Both the position numbers and the translations under genes were made by a program. A DNA stretch of 28,489 bases from Bacilli bacterium (GTDB lineage Bacteria; Bacillota_I; Bacilli_A; ML615J-28; CAG-698): positions 1 through 28,489 of the forward strand of contig JAEEJT010000204.1 of assembly GCA_016282055.1 (NCBI GenBank). The letters run 5' to 3'. Below, piece after piece: positions 1 to 6,501 of this stretch (the stretch's first letter is position 1; every line of letters begins with the position of its first letter). Under the pieces are notes generated by a model. That model did not search any database and was not told where the DNA came from. It worked only from the letters and a program-made list of their open reading frames with translations.

Positions 1-1308
1 TTACTTGAGGGAGTAATTAAAATAAAAGCTAGTGTTAAAGCAACTGATTCTACGATATCAAAAATAGCTACTTTAGTTAATGAAGCAAGTAATAGTAAAG
101 CAAAAGTAACAAGAATTACTGATAAAGTAAGTGGTATATTTTGTTTTGTTATAATGGGAGTTAGTTTACTTACATTACTTTTAAATATGTTAATAACAAA
201 AGATGTTAGTATTTCTATGAATAGAATGATTAGTGTACTTGTTGTAAGTTGTCCATGTTCTTTAGGATTAGCTACTCCTGTATGTATTATGGTTGGTTGT
301 GGAGTTGGAGCTAAGAAAAGAATATTAATTAAGAATGCTAATGTTTTTGAAAACTTTAGTAGTGTAGATACTATTATATTTGATAAGACAAAGACACTTA
401 CTAATGGTAAGCCAAGTATTATTGAATTTAATGCTAGTAGTGATATATATAACATATGTTATTCTTTAGAAAAACTTGCAATTCATCCTTTTAGTATTGC
501 AATATGTGATTACTTAGAAACAAAGAATTGCACAAGACTTGAAATAACTAATTATAAAGAAATAGAAGGTATTGGTATATCTGGTCTATATAATAACAAT
601 ACATATTATATTGGTAATATAAATGGACTTAATAAGTTTAAACTTGATTCTATTGACGTTAAAAATAAAGCATTAGAATATTTTAATAAAGGATGCAATA
701 TATTATTTATATATGATAATAACAAAATATATAGTTATATTGTCATTAAAGATTTATTAAAACAAGATAGTAATAAATTAATTGATTTATTAAAAGATAA
801 TAATATAAAACCAGTATTATTAAGCGGAGATAAAGAAGAAATAGCTTTAGCGATATCTAAAGAATTAAATATTAATGAATATTATAGTGAAGTATTACCA
901 ATAGATAAAGGTAATATTGTTAATGCGATAAAAGAAAAATCAGGGAAGATTTCTTATTGTGGAGATGGAGTTAATGATAGTTTGGCTTTAGTTAATAGTG
1001 ATGTTGGTATATCATTTAATGAAGCAAGTGATATTGCTATTGAAAATAGTGATATTATTATTATGAATGATGATATCATTAATATAATTAATGCATATAA
1101 ATTATCAAAACTTGTTATGAGAAAAATAAAAGAGAATTTGTTTTGGGCTTTCTTTTATAATCTATTTGGTATACTTCTTGCATGTGGTATTTTAAGTAGT
1201 ATTCTACATATTACATTTAATCCAATGATATCTAGTATACTTATGTCTATTAGTAGTTTGTTTGTTGTAATTAATTCTCTATTTATTAATAGGTTTAAAA
1301 GTGTTTAA
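1..1308 (+). CDS. copA: Copper-type P1B heavy-metal ATPase, 5'-truncated by the window edge
   Basis: The frame is open from base 1, so the N-terminal metal-binding part lies outside; 435 residues remain. They begin in the actuator-to-membrane linker (ATLVNEASNSKAK, the usual LV..A..SKA stretch). Then come the transmembrane metal site SCPCSLGLATP, the phosphorylation loop DKTKTLTNGK, a nucleotide-domain HP dipeptide (AIHPFSIAI), a GxG-type EIEGIGISG segment, SGDKEE, the hinge GDGVNDSLAL, and two final helices carrying FYN and MSISS. CPC with YN and MxxSS is the Cu(I) pattern, so copper export across the membrane is the likely role. Two changes stand out: the near-invariant Gly of DKTGT is Lys (AAG, 391-393), and the usual AP after GDGxND is SL. 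A weak A/T hairpin follows at about 1316-1333. Confidence 0.88.
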   Translation, partial: LLEGVIKIKASVKATDSTISKIATLVNEASNSKAKVTRITDKVSGIFCFVIMGVSLLTLLLNMLITKDVSISMNRMISVLVVSCPCSLGLATPVCIMVGCGVGAKKRILIKNANVFENFSSVDTIIFDKTKTLTNGKPSIIEFNASSDIYNICYSLEKLAIHPFSIAICDYLETKNCTRLEITNYKEIEGIGISGLYNNNTYYIGNINGLNKFKLDSIDVKNKALEYFNKGCNILFIYDNNKIYSYIVIKDLLKQDSNKLIDLLKDNNIKPVLLSGDKEEIALAISKELNINEYYSEVLPIDKGNIVNAIKEKSGKISYCGDGVNDSLALVNSDVGISFNEASDIAIENSDIIIMNDDIINIINAYKLSKLVMRKIKENLFWAFFYNLFGILLACGILSSILHITFNPMISSILMSISSLFVVINSLFINRFKSV

Positions 1309-1344
1309 AATTTATTAAAATCTATTGATTTTATATATATTTAA

Positions 1345-1373
1345 TTGATTTTACATACATATTATGATATAAT
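1345..1373 (+). promoter_or_regulatory. Promoter of the double-SIS gene
   Basis: TTGATT (1345-1350), a 17-base spacer and TATAAT (1368-1373) preceded by an extended TGA (1365-1367). The predicted leader is about 60 bases and ends in a near-perfect Shine-Dalgarno AAGGAGGT (1427-1434), seven bases before the ATG at 1442. Confidence 0.75.
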
Positions 1374-1441
1374 ATTTTCAGTTATTTAAACAAATATAAC
1401 AATGTTTATATAAATTTAATTCATTCAAGGAGGTATAAGAA

Positions 1442-3211
1442 ATGAATTATAAAGAAGCTGCAAAAGATTTCTTAGAAAATGAAAAGCAATTTCATTTAGG
1501 AGTTATTCCTACTGAACAATCTAACCCATTAACAAGAAATCTAAGTGCTACAATTCAAAGAAATACAGAAGAAGGAGTTAGCATGATTTTAAGTGCTGAC
1601 GTTAATATTCCTACTGTAGCTGCAAAAGCTGTTAAAACTAAAAATTTCCAAAGATTAGTTGCAGATATTAAGAGAGTAATGTATGAAAATAAACGTGTTG
1701 TTATCTCTAGTGTTGGTGCATCTGGAAGAATGGCTATTCAAATTGATGCTGCTTGGAGATATTTCTGGACTAATTTAGCTACTAAATTACCTGAAAAAGC
1801 TGAAAAGTTCTTATACAACGCTAACCGTGTAGAAAGTTTTACTACTGGTGGAGATAGAGCTCTTGTTAGATCTGTTGAAAACTTTGAAGACTATATGACA
1901 TTTGGTGCTCAACAAGTAAGAGATGCTAATATGGGTCCTGGAGATGTATTATTAGGATTATCTGAATGTGGTTTAAGTGCTAGTATTAATGGTAGTGTTT
2001 GTGAAGCTGATGATTTAGGATGCACAACTTATTACTTACACTGCAATCCAAAAGAGATTTTATACGAACATCTAGAAAGATGCCGTAAAGTATTTGATAG
2101 ACCAAAAGTTATTAAAATGCCTTTATTCGTTGGTAATATGGCTGTTAGTGGTTCTACTCGTATGCAAGTAACTACTGTTGAATTATTAGTAGCTGGTGCT
2201 GCATTAGAACTTGCTTGTAACGAATGGTGTCAAGAAAACTTATCTAAAGAAGAACTTGAAGTTGCTGGTTTAGTTGCTTTAGAAGCTAAAGATTATGCTA
2301 GTGAATTCAAGAAATTAAATAAAGCTTTAGCTACAGGTAAAGGATGCAAAGGTTTAGCTGAATTTATCGAATTAGAAAAGAGTGTTTATGATAAGAAAGG
2401 TTTAATTACTTATTGTACTCATGACTATTTACTTGATATCTTAACTGATACAACTGAACGTCAACCTACATTCACTCTTCCTCCATTCCGTAAGTTCAAT
2501 GATACTAACGCTGAATTAAGCTGGGCTTATGTTAAAGATCCACTATATCCAAACGAAGTTGCATGGCAACATGTATTCCGTCGTCCTATGAAGGGTCTTG
2601 ATTGGACTAAAGAAGATTATATTAGACTTGAAGCAAGTCAAGCTATTATTGACAATCCACCAAGTGTTGGAACTGATGAAGTATGTCAATATAACATTGG
2701 TAATTGTGATGATCCATCTAGATATTCTCGTAAACCAAACTGCTTAGTTTGCTTAGATATCAATGGTAGTGCAACTCCTGAAGTTATGGCTTGGTTCAAA
2801 GAAGAAGTTAAGAAATTTGATAAGGGTGTTGTTGTTCGTATGGGTAATATCGGTAAAGGTAAATTATACGAAAACGAAATCAAGATTCCTGTTAAATTAA
2901 AGAGAACTTCTAACGAGTTATTAACTCACTTAATGGTTAAATTAGCATTCAATACTGTAAGTACTGGTACAATGGCTAAGATGGGAAGAGTTTGGGGTAA
3001 CTGGATGATTCAAGTTTTACCAACAAACAAGAAATTAATTGACCGTTCTACACGTATTATCGCTAATATAGCTGGTATTCCATATGAAGAAGCTCTAGAA
3101 GAATTCTTCAAATCATATCTAGGAAGAGATCCAAAAGAAGAATATCGTGAAAGCTATGTTGTTGAAACATTAAAGCGTTTAGGAAAAGATCCTAGTCAAG
3201 ATTTAAAATAA
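1442..3211 (+). CDS. Double-SIS sugar-phosphate-binding protein, GCKR-like / MurQ-related
   Basis: 589 residues. The N-terminal half resembles MurNAc-6-phosphate etherase (MurQ) and animal glucokinase regulatory protein (GCKR): IPTEQSNPLT (22-31), the phosphosugar loop GASGRMA (92-98), TGGDRALV with ENFED (135-150), GLSECGLSAS (172-181) and SGSTRM (236-241). In MurQ the next segment is a helix with STGxMxxLGxVxGN. Here that block (STGTMAKMGRVWGNWM) appears only at about 507-522, after an inserted second SIS-like region, which is the GCKR layout. The position of one MurQ catalytic glutamate (DASE) reads DAAW, so etherase activity is doubtful. It has its own promoter, strong ribosome site and terminator. 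Codons favour TTC, AAC and CGT, unlike neighbours that use TTT, AAT and AGA, suggesting high expression. The ligand is unknown; a sugar-phosphate isomerase or sensor is possible. Confidence 0.72.
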   Translation: MNYKEAAKDFLENEKQFHLGVIPTEQSNPLTRNLSATIQRNTEEGVSMILSADVNIPTVAAKAVKTKNFQRLVADIKRVMYENKRVVISSVGASGRMAIQIDAAWRYFWTNLATKLPEKAEKFLYNANRVESFTTGGDRALVRSVENFEDYMTFGAQQVRDANMGPGDVLLGLSECGLSASINGSVCEADDLGCTTYYLHCNPKEILYEHLERCRKVFDRPKVIKMPLFVGNMAVSGSTRMQVTTVELLVAGAALELACNEWCQENLSKEELEVAGLVALEAKDYASEFKKLNKALATGKGCKGLAEFIELEKSVYDKKGLITYCTHDYLLDILTDTTERQPTFTLPPFRKFNDTNAELSWAYVKDPLYPNEVAWQHVFRRPMKGLDWTKEDYIRLEASQAIIDNPPSVGTDEVCQYNIGNCDDPSRYSRKPNCLVCLDINGSATPEVMAWFKEEVKKFDKGVVVRMGNIGKGKLYENEIKIPVKLKRTSNELLTHLMVKLAFNTVSTGTMAKMGRVWGNWMIQVLPTNKKLIDRSTRIIANIAGIPYEEALEEFFKSYLGRDPKEEYRESYVVETLKRLGKDPSQDLK

Positions 3212-3219
3212 AAAATAAT

Positions 3220-3252
3220 AAAGACTTTCTAGAATTTTAGAAAGTCTTTTTT
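3220..3252 (+). terminator. Rho-independent terminator after the double-SIS gene
   Basis: AAGACTTTCT (3221-3230) pairs perfectly with AGAAAGTCTT (3239-3248) across an eight-base loop and runs into a T tract. It lies between the stop codon and the next gene. Because no clear promoter precedes that gene, partial read-through is likely. Confidence 0.88.
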
Positions 3253-3269
3253 AGATAAAAGGAGCAATT

Positions 3270-4133
3270 ATGAAAGTATTAGTAATAGGTTTATCTGGTG
3301 AATCAGTATTTTTAAACGTTGATCATTTTAATAATATTGGTGAAACTATACACACTAAAAATAGATTCGTTGAGCCTGGTGGTAAAGGTTATAATCAAGC
3401 TATAGGACTTGGTAGACTAGGAGTAGATGTTAGTTTCATATCAATAGTTGGTAATGATAGTTATTCTAAAACTATTAAGGATGTATTAGTTGAAAATAAT
3501 GTTAAACCATTATTAATAAAAAAAGATAGTTTATCTGATTATGCTGTAATTGTAACTGATAAAACTGGAGAAAATCATGTTATTGTTGATTCTAGTTTGT
3601 CAAGTACTATTACATTTAGTGATATATTAATGTTTGATAAAGAAATACAAGAATGTGATATTATATTATTACAAAATGAATATCCTAAAGATGTATTATA
3701 TAGTATTATTGATTATTACTATAAATTAGGTAAAACTATTGTTTTAAATCCTGCTCCAAGACTTGAATTAAATGAAGAGTATATTAAAAAAATAGATTAT
3801 ATTATTCCTAATGAATTTGAACTTACTAGTTTAGCAAAAGATCATGTATATGAGACTTTATATAATAAAGGTTTAAAACATATAATCTGTACTCGTGGTA
3901 GTAAAGATGTATGTTATTATAATGGAAGTTATCATTATTTTGAAGTAGAAAAAGTAAATGTTGTTGATACAACTGGTGCTGGTGATAGTTTTTGTAGTGG
4001 AATAGTATATGGAATTGCTAATAACATGGATATATTTGATACTATTAGATTTGCTATAAAGGTAAGTGCATATAAGATTACTAAAAAAGGTGCTATTAGT
4101 GGACTACCTTATCTAGCTGATATTAAGGAGTAG
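3270..4133 (+). CDS. PfkB-family (ribokinase-like) carbohydrate kinase
   Basis: 287 residues, a normal length for the family. The first PfkB signature is GGKGYNQAIGLGRLG (37-51), nearly the ribokinase version. The second is DTTGAGDSF (233-241) with GAGD, whose Asp (239) is the expected catalytic base. ATP-dependent phosphorylation of a sugar or similar alcohol in the cytoplasm is expected; the substrate cannot be read from the sequence. Shine-Dalgarno AAGGAG lies just upstream. It follows the double-SIS protein across a terminator and its stop overlaps the hflX ribosome site, so it is probably co-transcribed with hflX. Pairing of a kinase with a sugar-phosphate SIS protein hints at shared sugar metabolism, which is inference. 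Confidence 0.85.
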   Translation: MKVLVIGLSGESVFLNVDHFNNIGETIHTKNRFVEPGGKGYNQAIGLGRLGVDVSFISIVGNDSYSKTIKDVLVENNVKPLLIKKDSLSDYAVIVTDKTGENHVIVDSSLSSTITFSDILMFDKEIQECDIILLQNEYPKDVLYSIIDYYYKLGKTIVLNPAPRLELNEEYIKKIDYIIPNEFELTSLAKDHVYETLYNKGLKHIICTRGSKDVCYYNGSYHYFEVEKVNVVDTTGAGDSFCSGIVYGIANNMDIFDTIRFAIKVSAYKITKKGAISGLPYLADIKE

Positions 4134-4135
4134 AT

Positions 4136-5206
4136 ATGATAAAAGCAATTAGTGTTGGAGTTAAGTTATCAAATGTTACTTTTGATAAGTTTAATTCTGA
4201 AATGAATGAATTAACTGAATTATGTAAAGCTTGTGATATTGAAATAGTAGATAGTATATATCAAGAACTTGATTCTTTTAATAGTGAGTTTTATTGTGGT
4301 AGTGGTAAGGTTAGTGAAATTAAAGATAAATCTTTAGAAAATGAAGCAAGTATTATAGTTTTTAATGATGAACTTACACCTAGTCAAATAAGTCATTTAG
4401 ATGAAGCTATTGGCATTACTATTTATGATAGAACATATCTAATTCTTGAAATATTTAAACAAAGAAGTAAAACTAAAGAATCTATTCTTCAAGTGGAACT
4501 TGCTAGTATTTTATATATGAAGCCAAGATTACAAGCATTAATGAATGGATTTGATAGACAAGGTGGAGGTGGTGGAGGCTTACACTCTAAGGGTGAAGGT
4601 GAAACCAAACTTGATCTAAAGAAACGTCTAACAAATGATAGAATACATGCTTTAAAAATAGAACTTGAAAAACTTAAAAAAGTAAGACAAACTCAAAGAA
4701 AAACAAGACATAATAATGAAATAAAGAATGTATGTCTTGTTGGATACACTAATAGTGGAAAATCAACTCTTCTTAATACTTTTTTAAAGATGAGTAAGGA
4801 TTATACAAAAGAAAAAGAAGTTTTTTCTAAGAATATGCTTTTTGCAACTCTTGAAACAAAAGCTCGTCAAGTAACATTAAATCAAAATAGATTTGTATTA
4901 ACTGATACAGTAGGTTTTATAGAAAAATTACCTCATTCTTTAATAGAAGCTTTTAAATCTACGCTTGAAGAAGTTAGTCAAGCAGATTTATTACTTCATG
5001 TAATTGATATATCTAATCCTGATTATCTAAATCAAATGGAAATTACATCTAGTGTATTAAAGGAATTAAAAGCAGATAATATTCCTACTATTAATGTATT
5101 TAATAAGATTGATTTAGTAAATCAATCATATGTTAAAAATGAATACTTTGATAGTATTAGAATTAGTGCTAAAATAATATTAACATTGAATATTTATATC
5201 AAATGA
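4136..5206 (+). CDS. hflX: HflX ribosome-associated GTPase, frameshifted before the C-terminal domain
   Basis: HflX splits or rescues stalled ribosomes. Visible are the N-terminal nucleotide-binding region, the glycine-rich linker RQGGGGGGLHSKGEGETKL (141-159), a basic helix, G1 GYTNSGKST (203-211), G3 DTVGF (257-261), G4 NKID (323-326) and G5 SAK (344-346). After SAK the frame leaves the family pattern and stops at a TGA within about ten codons. The missing C-terminal domain continues in the -1 frame. Restoring one A in the AAAA run at 5171-5174 gives SAKNNINIEYLYQ and a 423-residue protein, the usual HflX length. The start follows AAGGAG (4125-4130), which overlaps the stop of the kinase gene. 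This is either a real lesion or a homopolymer error. Confidence 0.85.
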   Translation: MIKAISVGVKLSNVTFDKFNSEMNELTELCKACDIEIVDSIYQELDSFNSEFYCGSGKVSEIKDKSLENEASIIVFNDELTPSQISHLDEAIGITIYDRTYLILEIFKQRSKTKESILQVELASILYMKPRLQALMNGFDRQGGGGGGLHSKGEGETKLDLKKRLTNDRIHALKIELEKLKKVRQTQRKTRHNNEIKNVCLVGYTNSGKSTLLNTFLKMSKDYTKEKEVFSKNMLFATLETKARQVTLNQNRFVLTDTVGFIEKLPHSLIEAFKSTLEEVSQADLLLHVIDISNPDYLNQMEITSSVLKELKADNIPTINVFNKIDLVNQSYVKNEYFDSIRISAKIILTLNIYIK

Positions 5207-5406
5207 TATTAAATAAATTATATCAAGATTATGAATTATTAGAATTATTTATTCCATATGATAATAGTAGTATCTTTTATAAATATTACAATGATTTAAT
5301 TATATTAGGTTTAAAAAAGAATGATAATGGATTACTTGTTAAGATAAAAGCGAGTAAGGAGATATCTAATAAACTAAATATATATAAAAATACTGGAAGA
5401 GATTAA
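5203..5406 (+). CDS. hflX: C-terminal domain of HflX, separated by the frameshift
   Basis: 67 residues from an ATG that overlaps the upstream TGA (ATGA, 5203-5206). The reading frame is open upstream to 5173, adding NNINIEYLYQ, which joins well to the SAK motif of the GTPase domain. The LNKLYQDYELLELFIPYDNSSI stretch, shown here in part only, has the helix followed by an L-IPY strand seen at the HflX C-terminus. It is best read as the displaced end of the same gene. If the frameshift is real, termination-reinitiation at ATGA could still make this piece separately. The last codons (TGRD, stop) lie in a palindrome shared with the convergent gene. Confidence 0.7.
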   Translation: MILNKLYQDYELLELFIPYDNSSIFYKYYNDLIILGLKKNDNGLLVKIKASKEISNKLNIYKNTGRD

Positions 5407-5420
5407 TCTCTTCCAGTTTT
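5386..5420. terminator. Bidirectional terminator shared by hflX and the Nudix gene
   Basis: ACTGGAAGAGATT (5392-5404) is followed at once by its exact reverse complement (5405-5417), a perfect 26-base palindrome. An A run lies on the left and TTTT on the right, so each strand has a U tract after the hairpin. Both convergent stop codons lie inside it and overlap by two bases. Confidence 0.8.
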
Positions 5421-6404
5421 AAAATTATCATATAATTCTAATGCTTTGTTATATATTTCTAAAGTGTTATCATAACTAATTATATCTTTTGCTTTTTTAG
5501 CATCAACCCAAATACCACTTGAGAATATATTTTCAAGATGGAATGCTTGTTTTTGATCTAATACATATGCAAAACAATCAATATGTTTTGTTATCATTTC
5601 ATTACCAAATGGATTAAATAATTCATCTTTGTTATATTTAAAATGACTTGTTGAGAATGTATATTGGTAGTTACCACAATTGCCTAGACAGTATGCATTT
5701 TTGATATCTACACCACTTTCTTCAAGGCATTCTCTAATAGACGCATCTTTACTTGTTTCTCCTTTTTCAATGTGTCCTTTTGGAAATACATATTCATTTC
5801 TTAGGGTTTGTAAAAGAAGAACTTGGTTAGAACAAAATACTATAGCAAGACCAGAGTATTCTTGTTTGTTTTGTTTTTTTGATTTTAAAACAAGTTTTTC
5901 TAAGCTCATTTTGCCATCATAAACATCTTTTGGAAAGTCATATTTACACATTGCAAAATCAAGTAATGATAATTTATCTTGTTTGAACTTTTTAATATAT
6001 GCTTGAAATTTATCACATTCTTGTTTTATTAGATAATTTTTCTTATTAGCACCTTTACAATAAAAATAATGATCTGAAGTATTATCTAGTGCAACAAACC
6101 ATTTGTTTGAATATTCATATATAATAAATGAATTACTATCTGTTATTTTTCCATCATTATAATACAATAAATATGATTCGCAATTAATATTATTTTTAAT
6201 AAAAAAATCACGATATATCTCAACGATATCAAATGATAGACCAGTTTTTGATTTTCTTAGGTCATCTGGTGTTTGTAGTTTATAATTTTCATCACATGAT
6301 GCATACTCGTCAAGATGTTTAACCCCATCTTTATCAAAGTATCCAATCTTAATATTATAGACAAACTTAGACAACTCCTTTAACTTTTTTAAGACTTCAA
6401 TCAT
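5403..6404 (-). CDS. Nudix hydrolase with an N-terminal degenerate transglutaminase-like domain
   Basis: 333 residues, roughly twice a simple Nudix enzyme. The C-terminal half has a complete Nudix box, G210-x5-E216-x7-R224-E225-x2-E228-E229-x-G231, so hydrolysis of a nucleoside diphosphate derivative is likely; the substrate is unknown. The N-terminal 120 residues follow a bacterial transglutaminase-like pattern I recall: a GYFDKDG strand, YKLQTPDDLRKSKTG, then GLSFDIVEI (55-63) where active relatives have G-C-W-D, and NSFIIYE where they have H-T-F. The catalytic Cys and His would thus be Ser57 and Asn91, leaving a binding module. It is divergent from the large helicase-like gene and has its own TTGACT-N17-TAATAT promoter and an AAGAGG ribosome site. 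Confidence 0.75.
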   Translation of the reverse strand: MIEVLKKLKELSKFVYNIKIGYFDKDGVKHLDEYASCDENYKLQTPDDLRKSKTGLSFDIVEIYRDFFIKNNINCESYLLYYNDGKITDSNSFIIYEYSNKWFVALDNTSDHYFYCKGANKKNYLIKQECDKFQAYIKKFKQDKLSLLDFAMCKYDFPKDVYDGKMSLEKLVLKSKKQNKQEYSGLAIVFCSNQVLLLQTLRNEYVFPKGHIEKGETSKDASIRECLEESGVDIKNAYCLGNCGNYQYTFSTSHFKYNKDELFNPFGNEMITKHIDCFAYVLDQKQAFHLENIFSSGIWVDAKKAKDIISYDNTLEIYNKALELYDNFKTGRD

Positions 6405-6422
6405 GTTTAACCTCTTAAAAAA

Positions 6423-6451
6423 ATATTATCATAAATTAATATATTAGTCAA
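6423..6451 (-). promoter_or_regulatory. Promoter of the Nudix gene
   Basis: On the minus strand TTGACT (6451-6446), a 17-base spacer and TAATAT (6428-6423) with an extended TGA. Its -35 box lies two bases from the -35 box of the divergent promoter. Confidence 0.7.
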
Positions 6452-6453
6452 TA

Positions 6454-6482
6454 TTAACAAAAAAATAAGAATATGATATAAT
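6454..6482 (+). promoter_or_regulatory. Promoter of the helicase-like / ankyrin / cdaA unit
   Basis: TTAACA (6454-6459), a 17-base spacer and TATAAT (6477-6482) with extended TGA (6474-6476). The expected start of transcription is at or just before the AAGAGG ribosome site (6489-6494), so the leader would be only about 13 bases. Confidence 0.7.
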
Positions 6483-6501
6483 AATTTTAAGAGGTATAAT
6501 T

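Larger units (their letters stand above)
6410..6495. repeat. 11-bp inverted repeat around the divergent promoters
   Basis: ACCTCTTAAAA (6410-6420) and its exact reverse complement TTTTAAGAGGT (6485-6495) place the same leader and Shine-Dalgarno sequence in front of both divergent genes. The arms lie just downstream of each -10 box. Confidence 0.6.

Noticed and set aside
1316..1333. A terminator after the P-type ATPase gene
   Set aside because: The seven-base stem is almost only A/T and lacks a clean T tract.
2686..2883. Antisense open frames inside the SIS, Nudix, glnS, B3/B4 and ligA genes and a second frame in the lipoprotein gene
   Set aside because: They are shadows of clear genes, have no ribosome sites and give no recognisable domain.
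5165..5206. Programmed -1 frameshifting in hflX
   Set aside because: No X-XXY-YYZ heptamer in the zero frame and no stable downstream stem; HflX is not known to use it.
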